In this document: piece after piece, positions 16,893 through 25,066 of the stretch
How positions within the stretch are numbered: the stretch's first letter is position 1
Layout: the number at the start of each line of letters is the position of its first letter
Source: Noviluteimonas lactosilytica
GTDB lineage: Bacteria > Pseudomonadota > Gammaproteobacteria > Xanthomonadales > Xanthomonadaceae
Assembly: GCF_020866925.1 (NCBI RefSeq)
Contig: NZ_JAJGAK010000003.1
Span: 62,001 to 126,000, forward strand
DNA: 64,000 nt
Reading direction: 5' to 3'
Notes under the pieces: generated by a model
The model's input: the letters and a program-made list of their open reading frames with translations, nothing else
What the model was told of the DNA's origin: nothing
Databases searched by the model: none
Translations under genes and position numbers: made by a program

Positions 16893-19535
16893 TCAAGGGG
16901 CGGCTGCCGGCGACGGTTGCGACGGTCCACCGGTCCGCATCGTGGTGCCCGGGATGGCGATCGAGACGGTCGATATCGGGACATTCGCGCCCACGACCTG
17001 GTCGATCACCACGTCGAGCGCCACCGACAACTTCGGGACCGGCTTCAGCAGCGAGAACGCCGTGCCGCAATCGAAGTAGCCGCTGGCGTTCGCCGGGATG
17101 TTCACGGTGGCGGTGACCGGCACGTAGTGCACGTTCGCCTTCGCCGTGCGATCCACGGTGCGGCATCGGAAGCTCACGCCACCCGCGGGCGCGGGCTCTT
17201 CGAGGAAGACCCGGAGCGGGCTCGTGTTGCCCTGCAGTCGAACCTCCGGGATCGCGCGCAACGTCGGGCGCGAGTCCAGCACCACGTTGTAGTGGCGATC
17301 GGTGGTGAGGTTGTAATCCTTCAGTCGGTAGAAGCTGAAGCCGTCCACCGCGCCCGACAGATCGAGGTCGTGGCCCGGGTAGACCAGGATCGAAAAGGTG
17401 GTGAACATGGGCGGCGAGACCGGAATGACGGTCCAGTGCACCGTCGCATCGCCATCGGATTCGATGGCGGACAGCTCGAAGTCCTTGGCGGGCAACGACT
17501 TGCCCGCTGCCGCGGACACGGTGAGGGTCACCTGCACGCCTTTCTTCGCGACGATCGACCAGTCGCTGTCGCTGCGGACTTCCGGCGTGATCTGCCACTC
17601 CGGGTGGAAGACGTAAGGCTCCACCAACGTCATGTCGCGCAAGAGTTTCACCTGCGTGCCGAACGGCACGACGACGCTCCACGCATAGTTCGGCGGCTGC
17701 AGGTTCAACTCGAAGTAGTTCGTGTCGCCGTCCTCGATGCCGCTCAGGAACAGATAGACACCGCGGTCCGGCACTTCGCCGTCGAACTTGATGCCGCCCG
17801 TCAGCACGTGGCGCTGCGGTTCGAAGATGGTGAACGTCGCGGTGTCGTCGACGATGAGGCCGGCATGGTTGACGGACGAGATGCGGAGCGTCGCGTACTC
17901 GTCGCCTTCCACGACCTGGTCCGCCGCGACGTAGACGCGTAAGTAGGCGATCGACTCGCCTTCGGGAATCGTGATCGTCGGATCCTGCACGTAGAAGTCC
18001 GCTTCCGACGCGGTGCCGCCCGGCTCGACCGTGACATCGAGCGTGACGCCGCCGACGGGCGCAGGACCGGACATGCGAACTTCGACCACCCCGACGCGAT
18101 CCACCTGGTACGGCTCGGACACTTCGACATCGGGGATCGCGATCGTCCCCGCGTCGCCCCAGAACGCGGCGACGGCCGGCGCCATCAGGTTGAAGGTGCG
18201 CACTTCATCGGAGTAGTCGACGATGCCGCAGGGCGCGCCGCATGCAGACGAATCGGGGTTGGAGAAATACGGCACCGGGGACTGGCCGCTGCGCGGCATC
18301 GCCATGATCGTCGCGAAGGCCTCGGTCCGCAGGCCGTGCGAGAACATGTAGGCGCCCTTCCGGATTTCGCCGGTGGTGTCCGTCTCGACTTCGCGTTCGT
18401 GGATCGCGCCGAGGTTGTGCCCGATCTCGTGCGCGAGCGCGAGCGGCGAGCACGTGTCGTCGAGGTTCACCACGCTGTAGGCCGTGGCGTTGAACGTCTG
18501 CGTGCGCCCGTGCGCCGGGCTTGTCTGAAGCGCCATGCCGCAGGCTTCCAAGCCCGACATCGCCTTGAACAGCACGACCAGGTCGCCACGCTGGTCACGC
18601 ACGTATTGCGCCTGCGGCGCGCTGCTGATTTCCAGCAGCAGGTTGCGGTTGGACGGGTACGGCGTCGTTTTCGAATAGGCCAGCGGCGCTTGCGACTGCA
18701 CCAGGTGCACGCGGCTGCCGCTGTCGGCGTGCGCCTGGTTGGCGATGGCGAACAGGTTCGCGATGGCCGTTCCCAGTTCCTCGGCACTGCCCCACATGAT
18801 CTCCATCCCCTCTGAGTAGAGAGGAAGGACGGTGATGTCGACCGGCGTCGTGTCGATCGGCGCGGCTGCGGTGCGGAGGTTCGTTGCGGCGGCGATGGCC
18901 GAGGGCGCCGCGGCCGCGACGGCGACGCGCTGTTTCTGCGAAGCGGACGCAGTGCGATGGGGCGTGCCCGCGGCGCCCGTCGATGCCACTGCATCCGGTG
19001 TCGGCAGGACGATGGCGTCGTTGAGCAACGCCGGATCGCGCAGGTCGGCCGGCACGAGCGAGCCGCTCGGTGCGATCACGACCTTGCGACCGGCGCGCGT
19101 GGTGACGCGAAGCGATTCGCCGTCCGGCGTCGGCAACACGCCGAACACCGACGTCGCGCCGAAGGTCATCACCATCGGATGTGCACCCGTGGGCGTGTCG
19201 ACGCGGCCCACCAGGTTCCAGTGGCCGCTTTCGTCCGTGTAGTTCCGCTCGATGCGCACGGGATAGTCCGTGCCGTCGGGAAGGGAGACACGCAGTTCGC
19301 CATCGCGGACGGCGCGGCGCGCGGCCGCGGCATCGAACGCGAACGGTTGCGGCGCATCGATCGAGGCGCCTTCCGGCACCCGGAGTTCGACCGGAGCAGG
19401 AATGCCGAGGCGCTCCTGCAACACGGCCACTGCCGCCGGCAACGTCGAATCGCTGGAAGAACGCGTAGCCCAGTACGAAATTCCCGCACACGCACACACC
19501 GCGAGCGCGAGGCTCGCCGTCTTCCAGGCCTTCAT
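16893..19535 (-). CDS. Secreted reprolysin-like zinc metalloprotease with Calx-beta-like domain, paralog 3
   Basis: 880 residues. It has a signal-like N-terminus (TASLALAVCACAGISYW), a propeptide region with IERNYTDESGHWNLVGR, and a metzincin site HEIGHNLGAIHE (about residues 367-378), in which the final Asp of the reprolysin signature is Glu. The Met-turn is in TIMAMPRSG. Two Calx-beta-like regions follow (DVTVEPGGTASEADFYVQ; SFRCRTVDRTAKANVHYVPV). It is the first gene of the three in transcription order, directly downstream of uvrB but with 72 bases between. All three share order and motifs, so they arose by duplication. Confidence 0.88.
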   Translation of the reverse strand: MKAWKTASLALAVCACAGISYWATRSSSDSTLPAAVAVLQERLGIPAPVELRVPEGASIDAPQPFAFDAAAARRAVRDGELRVSLPDGTDYPVRIERNYTDESGHWNLVGRVDTPTGAHPMVMTFGATSVFGVLPTPDGESLRVTTRAGRKVVIAPSGSLVPADLRDPALLNDAIVLPTPDAVASTGAAGTPHRTASASQKQRVAVAAAAPSAIAAATNLRTAAAPIDTTPVDITVLPLYSEGMEIMWGSAEELGTAIANLFAIANQAHADSGSRVHLVQSQAPLAYSKTTPYPSNRNLLLEISSAPQAQYVRDQRGDLVVLFKAMSGLEACGMALQTSPAHGRTQTFNATAYSVVNLDDTCSPLALAHEIGHNLGAIHEREVETDTTGEIRKGAYMFSHGLRTEAFATIMAMPRSGQSPVPYFSNPDSSACGAPCGIVDYSDEVRTFNLMAPAVAAFWGDAGTIAIPDVEVSEPYQVDRVGVVEVRMSGPAPVGGVTLDVTVEPGGTASEADFYVQDPTITIPEGESIAYLRVYVAADQVVEGDEYATLRISSVNHAGLIVDDTATFTIFEPQRHVLTGGIKFDGEVPDRGVYLFLSGIEDGDTNYFELNLQPPNYAWSVVVPFGTQVKLLRDMTLVEPYVFHPEWQITPEVRSDSDWSIVAKKGVQVTLTVSAAAGKSLPAKDFELSAIESDGDATVHWTVIPVSPPMFTTFSILVYPGHDLDLSGAVDGFSFYRLKDYNLTTDRHYNVVLDSRPTLRAIPEVRLQGNTSPLRVFLEEPAPAGGVSFRCRTVDRTAKANVHYVPVTATVNIPANASGYFDCGTAFSLLKPVPKLSVALDVVIDQVVGANVPISTVSIAIPGTTMRTGGPSQPSPAAAP

Positions 19536-19607
19536 CCGATCCCCTGCTGGTGTTTCCCCTGCGGGCGATCTTATCGCGACAACGGCGCGACGACGCCACG
19601 CGTGACG

Positions 19608-21647
19608 TCAGGTAGCGAGGCTAGCGTCCTTCAACTTGCGAATCTGGTCACGGACGCGCGCGGCTTCCTCGAACTCGAGGTCCTTCGCATGCTTGTACAT
19701 GCGGTCCTCGAGTTGCTTGAGGCGAGCGGCGACCTGCGAGGGATTGAGCGCGGCGTAGTCGGCCTGCTCCTCGGCGACGGCCACGCGGCCACGGCCCTTC
19801 TTCTTCGCCTCGCCCGGTTCGCTGCGCGCGCCTTCGAGGATGTCGATGATGGGCTTGGCCACCGAGCGCGGCACGATGCCGTGTTCGGCGTTGTATTCGA
19901 GCTGCTTGTCGCGGCGGCGGTTGGTTTCGTCGATCGCGACCTGCATCGAACGCGTGATGCGGTCGGCGTACAGGATCGCCTTGCCGCGCAGGTTGCGCGC
20001 GGCGCGGCCGATGGTCTGGATCAGCGAACCCGCGCTGCGCAGGAAGCCTTCCTTGTCGGCATCGAGGATGGCGACCAGCGACACCTCCGGCATGTCGAGG
20101 CCTTCGCGCAGCAGGTTGATGCCGACGAGCACGTCGAACCTGCCCAGGCGCAGGTCGCGGATGATCTCCACGCGCTCGACCGTGTCGACGTCGGAGTGCA
20201 GGTAACGCACGCGCACGCCGTGTTCGCCGAGATACTCGGTGAGGTTCTCGGCCATGCGCTTGGTGAGCGTGGTGACGAGCACGCGATCGCCCATCTCCAC
20301 GCGCTTGTTCACTTCGCCGAGCAGGTCGTCGACCTGCGTCGCGACCGGGCGGATTTCCACTTCCGGATCGACCAGGCCGGTCGGGCGCACGACGAGTTCG
20401 ACGATTTCGTCGCCGGATTCGCGCAGCTCGTACGGGCCGGGCGTCGCCGACACGAAGATGCTGCGCGGCGCGCGCAACTCCCACTCCTCGAACTTCAGCG
20501 GCCGGTTGTCGAGCGCCGATGGCATGCGGAAACCGAACTCCACCAGCGTTTCCTTGCGCGAGCGGTCGCCCTTGTACATCGCGCCGATCTGCGGAACGGT
20601 GACGTGCGATTCGTCGACCACCAGCAGCGCGTCGGGCGGCAGGTAGTCGTACAGGCACGGCGGTGGTTCGCCGGGCATGCGGCCGGTGAGGTAGCGCGAG
20701 TAGTTTTCGATGCCGTTGCAGTAACCGACCTCGGACATCATCTCGATGTCGTAGGTCGTGCGTTGCTGCAGGCGCTGGGCTTCGACCAGCTTGTTCTGCG
20801 CGTACAACGTTTCGAGGCGATCGCGCAGCTCTTCCTTGATGCCCTTGACGGCGCCGAGGATCGTGGGACGCGTCGTGACGTAGTGCGACTTCGGGTAGAT
20901 CGTGTAGCGCGGCACCTTGCGCAGCACTTCGCCGGTGAGCGGGTCGAAGATCGACAGCGCTTCGATCTCGCCGTCGAACAGTTCGATGCGCAGCGCTTCC
21001 ATGTCGCTTTCTGCCGGATGCACGTCGATGGTTTCGCCGCGCACGCGGTAGTGGCCGCGCTGCAGCTCGAACTCGTTGCGCGTGTACTGCATCTCGGTGA
21101 GGCGGCGAATGAGCTCGCGCTGGTCGATGCGCTCGCCGCGCACCATGTGCAGCACCATGTTGAAGTATTCGTTCGGGTCGCCGAGGCCGTAGATCGCCGA
21201 CACGGTGCACACGATGATCGCGTCGCGCCGTTCGAGCAGCGCCTTCGTCGCCGACAGGCGCATCTGCTCGATGTGTTCGTTGATCGAGCTGTCCTTCTCG
21301 ATGTACGTGTCCGACGACGGCACGTACGCCTCGGGCTGGTAGTAGTCGTAGTAGCTGACGAAGTACTCGACCGCGTTGTGCGGGAAGAACGCCTTGAACT
21401 CGCCGTACAGCTGCGCGGCGAGGGTCTTGTTCGGCGCCATCACCAGGGTCGGCTTCTGCACGGCCTGGATGACGTTCGCGATCGTGTATGTCTTGCCCGA
21501 GCCGGTGACGCCGAGCAGCGTCTGCCGCGCGAGGCCCGATTCGAAGCCGGCCACCAGTTTGTCGATCGCCGGCGGCTGGTCGCCCGAGGGGGTGTAGGGC
21601 GCGACGAGTTCGAAGGGGATGGTGTCGTTCTGGGGAATTGCTGCCAT
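19608..21647 (-). CDS. uvrB: UvrABC excinuclease subunit B
   Basis: 679 residues, the normal length. UvrB is the DNA-damage verification helicase of nucleotide excision repair; UvrA loads it and it recruits UvrC. The start [20 protein letters not shown] at 21647 is chosen over the longer open frame to 21800. Visible motifs are Walker [11 protein letters not shown] (about residues 44-53), the beta-hairpin [12 protein letters not shown], the DESH helicase box, and the C-terminal UVR domain ([20 protein letters not shown]) that contacts UvrC. No neighbour suggests a special role. Confidence 0.98.
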   Translation of the reverse strand: MAAIPQNDTIPFELVAPYTPSGDQPPAIDKLVAGFESGLARQTLLGVTGSGKTYTIANVIQAVQKPTLVMAPNKTLAAQLYGEFKAFFPHNAVEYFVSYYDYYQPEAYVPSSDTYIEKDSSINEHIEQMRLSATKALLERRDAIIVCTVSAIYGLGDPNEYFNMVLHMVRGERIDQRELIRRLTEMQYTRNEFELQRGHYRVRGETIDVHPAESDMEALRIELFDGEIEALSIFDPLTGEVLRKVPRYTIYPKSHYVTTRPTILGAVKGIKEELRDRLETLYAQNKLVEAQRLQQRTTYDIEMMSEVGYCNGIENYSRYLTGRMPGEPPPCLYDYLPPDALLVVDESHVTVPQIGAMYKGDRSRKETLVEFGFRMPSALDNRPLKFEEWELRAPRSIFVSATPGPYELRESGDEIVELVVRPTGLVDPEVEIRPVATQVDDLLGEVNKRVEMGDRVLVTTLTKRMAENLTEYLGEHGVRVRYLHSDVDTVERVEIIRDLRLGRFDVLVGINLLREGLDMPEVSLVAILDADKEGFLRSAGSLIQTIGRAARNLRGKAILYADRITRSMQVAIDETNRRRDKQLEYNAEHGIVPRSVAKPIIDILEGARSEPGEAKKKGRGRVAVAEEQADYAALNPSQVAARLKQLEDRMYKHAKDLEFEEAARVRDQIRKLKDASLAT

Positions 21648-21765
21648 CGAAGCAGTGTAGCCCCGCGGGGATGAAGCCCGACGTGCTGGCGCGGGGTTTC
21701 CTGACAGCGTGGCGGCAGCAGCGCGCGCGAGCATCACGGCCCCCCGTTCGCGAATGAGGTGCGCG

Positions 21766-22317
21766 ATGCCTGCCCTGCCCCGTCCTGCCGCCGGCGTCAC
21801 GGTGATCGAACTGATGCTGGTCGTCGTCGTGCTGGCCTCGCTGGCCGCGTTCGCGGTGCCCCGCTACGTCGCCGTCCGCGAAGCGGCCCACGCCGGCGCC
21901 GCGTACCAGGCGCTGCTCGCGTCGATGATGGCGGCCTCGGCGCACGCGGCCTCGACCGGGGCGGAGGTCGTGGTCTGCCCCGGCGCCGCCGCCGGTTGCC
22001 GCGCGGGCACGCACGACTGGAGCGGCGGGTGGATCGTGTTCGCCGATCTCGACGGCGACCGCACGCGCGACGCGGGGGACACGCTCGTGCATCGCGCCGG
22101 TCCGCTCGGCGGGAACGCGCACCTGCGCAGCACCGTGGGCCGCACGCGCATCGTGTTCCAGCCCAACGGCGGCGCGGCGGGCAGCAACGTCACGTTCACG
22201 TTGTGCGACGGGCGCGGCGTGGCGCATGCGCGATCGCTCGTGATGAACAACAGCGGCGCGCTGCGTGGCGACACGCCGCCGGCCGCGACGGCGGAGGCTT
22301 GCATGAAGCCGATGTAG
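21766..22317 (+). CDS. Orphan type IV pseudopilin (GspH/FimT type)
   Basis: 183 residues. The short leader [10 protein letters not shown] is followed by [19 protein letters not shown], the prepilin peptidase (PilD) site and N-terminal helix; Glu at +5 is present but the usual Phe at +1 is Val. A soluble domain with a calcium-type loop ([14 protein letters not shown]) and two C-terminal cysteines follows, as in GspH/FimT. The ATG at 21766 is chosen because GAGGTG precedes it at good spacing. It is apart from the main pilin cluster (25067-31096) and meets the CHAD gene end to end without any gap. Confidence 0.8.
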   Translation: MPALPRPAAGVTVIELMLVVVVLASLAAFAVPRYVAVREAAHAGAAYQALLASMMAASAHAASTGAEVVVCPGAAAGCRAGTHDWSGGWIVFADLDGDRTRDAGDTLVHRAGPLGGNAHLRSTVGRTRIVFQPNGGAAGSNVTFTLCDGRGVAHARSLVMNNSGALRGDTPPAATAEACMKPM

Positions 22318-23151
22318 TCAGGCGCCCGGCAACACGGAGCGCAGGCGCTTGCGCTGGCGTTCGAGCGCGCGCTCGGCGTAGCGACGCAGGGCCTTGCGGA
22401 CGCTGTGATCGAATCCGGCGTCGTCGAAACCGCCCGAGTCGCCACAATGCGCGATCACCAGGCTCAGGTCCTGCATCAGGCCGAGTTGCTCGGCGATGCT
22501 CTTGTCGACCCCGGGCATCGCAGCGTCGAAGCCTGCGGCCGCGGCGGCGCGGAACTGCTGCGAACGACGACGCATGCAACGTCGCCAGCGATGCCAGTCT
22601 TCGGCGTCGTCGCTGCGCCGCGCGCGTTCGCGCGCCTTGTCGGCCTTGCGCGAGGTGGCGGCGATCGCAGCGTCGATGTGGTGCGCTTCCAACGACTGCC
22701 AGGCGAGGCCCGCCAGTGCGGCGCGGATTACCGCGGCCTCCGCGCGCGTCGTGTCCACGGTTTCGGCGAACCGCGCTTCGCGTGCCAGCATCTTGCGGCG
22801 CGCGGCGGCGACATCGCGCGCCTGGCACAGCAACGCGTGCGTGTCGCGTGGTTGCGGCCTGTCGCGCAGGCGGTCGAGCGTCTGCACGAGCGCGTGCGCG
22901 TCGCGCTGCCAGGACGAACGCTTGTTCATGCGACGCAATGCGCGATCGACCAGGCGCGCACCGGGGCCCAGCGCGGGTTCGGCGATGGAAAGCGCAGCGC
23001 GCGTACGCCGGATCGCCTTGCGGGCGCGGTGGACGGCGTCGTGGATCCCGTCGCGCGGTGCGTCGAGCGACGCGATGGCGTCCGCGAGTTCGGCCTCCGC
23101 GTACTCGCGCAGCGCGGGGCCCGGCGACGGCATGGCAGGCAACGCCTCCAT
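22318..23151 (-). CDS. CHAD-domain protein
   Basis: 277 residues, rich in Arg, Ala and His. CHAD domains are all-helical and bind polyphosphate through conserved basic residues. The sequence shows the characteristic HDAVHRARKAIRRTRAALSI (about residues 39-58) and later EDWHRWRRCMRRRSQQF, spaced as the two CHAD repeats. No adjacent CYTH domain is visible. The frame is open to 23964, inside the alpha/beta hydrolase, so the ATG at 23151 is taken. It starts 17 bases after the hydrolase stop and is likely cotranscribed with it. A role in polyphosphate granules is possible but not shown. Confidence 0.85.
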   Translation of the reverse strand: MEALPAMPSPGPALREYAEAELADAIASLDAPRDGIHDAVHRARKAIRRTRAALSIAEPALGPGARLVDRALRRMNKRSSWQRDAHALVQTLDRLRDRPQPRDTHALLCQARDVAAARRKMLAREARFAETVDTTRAEAAVIRAALAGLAWQSLEAHHIDAAIAATSRKADKARERARRSDDAEDWHRWRRCMRRRSQQFRAAAAAGFDAAMPGVDKSIAEQLGLMQDLSLVIAHCGDSGGFDDAGFDHSVRKALRRYAERALERQRKRLRSVLPGA

Positions 23152-23168
23152 GCGGCGCACGGTAGCAC

Positions 23169-24824
23169 TCAGCCGCTGCCCTCGTCTTTCGCGAGCGACG
23201 CGCGGCGTTGCGCGTCCAGCACGCGCTTGAGGGTGTCGACTTCGGCGGGCGACCAGTCGTCCAGGCCGGTCACGTCGAGCCAGGCGTCGACGTAATGCGA
23301 CGGCGCGTAGACATGCCCGTACCCCATCGGCGCGCTGTCCGACAACATCATGTCGAGCGCGAGTTGCATCGACGTGACCAACGGATACCAACGCATGCCG
23401 GGCGAGACATCCGGCCCACGCGGCGTGTCCATCCATGCGGGCTCGCGGAAGGCGTCGCGCTGATCGAAGAACGTGATCGCATCGCTCGCATACTGCAGGA
23501 ACACCACGCGCATCGGTCCCCACGGCGTGCCCGCGGGCACCGGCGTCCCGTGCTGGTTGCGGAACCGCACGAAGGCGCCGTCGCGAAATTCGGGGAGCCA
23601 TTCCGGCGTGCCCGGATTGCGTGCGTCGGTGAGCGCGCGCCACTGCCGGCTCGCGAACGGCGGCCCGCTCCACAACGCGCCATCCACCGGATCGCCGAGC
23701 ATCTCGAACGTATCGGCCGAACGCGCCGAGTTGAACGCGCCCAGGCTCAGGCCATGCAGGTACAGCTTCGGGCGCCGGTCCTTCGGCAACGCACGCCAGT
23801 GGCCGTACACGGCGCGGAACAACGCGCGCGCGGTTTCCTCGCCGTTGTCGGGTTCGATCAGCAACGACAGCGGGCTCGAGAAATACGAGTACTGCACGGC
23901 GACGCTCGCGACGTTGCCGCGATACAGGTATTCGACCGAATCGATGGCGGCCGGATCGATCCATCCGCTGCCCGTGGGGGTGAGGATGATGAGCGCGGCG
24001 CGCGAGAAACCCCCGACGCGTTCGAGTTCGCGCAATGCGAGTTGCGCGCGCGCCTGCGCGGTATCAGCGGCGGGCAGGCCCGCGTAGACGCGCAGCGGCG
24101 TCATCGTGGGTTGCGAGGTGAATCGCGCGATGCGTGCGGCCGTCGGCGCGGACGCGACGAACCCGCGCCCCGCGCTGCCCAGCGCATCCCACGCCACGAG
24201 CGACGCGGCGCTGCCGGTGCTTTCCGGTGCGGTGGGAGGCGCCGTGTCGGGGGCGATGCGCGCGTCGGCTTCGCGGAACGACGCGTCGAGCATGTGCAGC
24301 GCGGTCCGGAACACGACGCCGTTGGCGATCAACGCGACCAGCACCAGCGCGCCGACCAGTCCGAACGCGCGCGCGACGCGAGGCGGCACGCGCCGTTCCA
24401 TGCGTCGCGACAACTTGCGCATCAACACCATGAACAAGCGCGCCGCGATCAGCACCAGCACGAACACGAGCGCGGCGATCGCGGCGATGCCGAGCACCGC
24501 GCCGCCCTCGACGTCGGGCTGCTGCATCGCGCGACGCACGAGGTTCTGCCAATGCGGCGCGCGCAGGAGCGCGAGGAACACCACGAACGCGAGCACGCCG
24601 AAGAACGTGCGCTGCGCGCGCGGCGTGTCGATGCGCTTGCGCATCGGAAGTTCGAGGTAGACCCACAAGGCGCGCAAGGCGACGCCGACGCCGTAACCGG
24701 CCGCAAGGCACAAGCCCGACAACAGCCCCTGCATCGGGACCGTACGCGGAATCAGGCTGGGCGTGAGGGAGGCGACGAAACCGAGCGTGCCCACCACCAG
24801 GCCCCAACGGGACAGCGTGCGCAA
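23169..24824 (-). CDS. Membrane-anchored alpha/beta hydrolase (Abhydrolase_9 type), TTG start
   Basis: 551 residues. The N-terminal half has several membrane segments (LVVGTLGFVASL, LCLAAGYGVGVALRALWVYL, LAFVVFLALL, LGIAAIAALVFVLVLIAARLF, LVGALVLVALIANGVVF), matching the family's N-terminal domain. The C-terminal half is a hydrolase with the nucleophile elbow LHGLSLGAF (about residues 345-353; Ser in GLSLG). The start is a TTG at 24824 preceded by GGGGAGG at seven bases; no better ATG exists. The substrate is unknown; the family is typed only by sequence. It is probably cotranscribed with the CHAD gene. Confidence 0.82.
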   Translation of the reverse strand: MRTLSRWGLVVGTLGFVASLTPSLIPRTVPMQGLLSGLCLAAGYGVGVALRALWVYLELPMRKRIDTPRAQRTFFGVLAFVVFLALLRAPHWQNLVRRAMQQPDVEGGAVLGIAAIAALVFVLVLIAARLFMVLMRKLSRRMERRVPPRVARAFGLVGALVLVALIANGVVFRTALHMLDASFREADARIAPDTAPPTAPESTGSAASLVAWDALGSAGRGFVASAPTAARIARFTSQPTMTPLRVYAGLPAADTAQARAQLALRELERVGGFSRAALIILTPTGSGWIDPAAIDSVEYLYRGNVASVAVQYSYFSSPLSLLIEPDNGEETARALFRAVYGHWRALPKDRRPKLYLHGLSLGAFNSARSADTFEMLGDPVDGALWSGPPFASRQWRALTDARNPGTPEWLPEFRDGAFVRFRNQHGTPVPAGTPWGPMRVVFLQYASDAITFFDQRDAFREPAWMDTPRGPDVSPGMRWYPLVTSMQLALDMMLSDSAPMGYGHVYAPSHYVDAWLDVTGLDDWSPAEVDTLKRVLDAQRRASLAKDEGSG

Positions 24825-24894
24825 GTCCAGCCTCCCCGGTGGTGGTCGGTCGGAATGCTACTTCCAACGCGGTCCCGGCCGCACGCGGGCAAAG

Positions 24895-24930
24895 AAAAAG
24901 GGCCTGCGATGCGATCGCAGGCCCTTCTTT
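24895..24930. terminator. Bidirectional intrinsic terminator beside tRNA-Asn
   Basis: GGGCCTGCGA pairs with TCGCAGGCCC around a five-base loop (24900-24924), flanked by A-rich sequence on one side and T-rich on the other. It follows the CCA end of tRNA-Asn on the minus strand by ten bases. Confidence 0.85.
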
Positions 24931-24934
24931 TATC

Positions 24935-25011
24935 TGGCGCCCGAAGTTGGACTCGAACCAACGACCCCCTGATTAACAGTCAAGTGCTCTAACCGGCTGA
25001 GCTATTCGGGC
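24935..25011 (-). tRNA. tRNA-Asn (GTT anticodon)
   Basis: 77 bases that fold fully. The acceptor GCCCGAA pairs with TTCGGGC, followed by G-CCA. The anticodon loop CTGTTAA within the stem CTTGA/TCAGG gives GTT, reading AAC and AAT. The T-arm contains GGTTCGAGTCC. It lies 55 bases after the end of the minor-pilin operon on the same strand, so pilin transcripts could run into it. Confidence 0.95.
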
Positions 25012-25066
25012 GGGGGCGCATATTCTGGCCGCCCGCCCGGAAATCGTCAACCGCGGAGCACCGACA

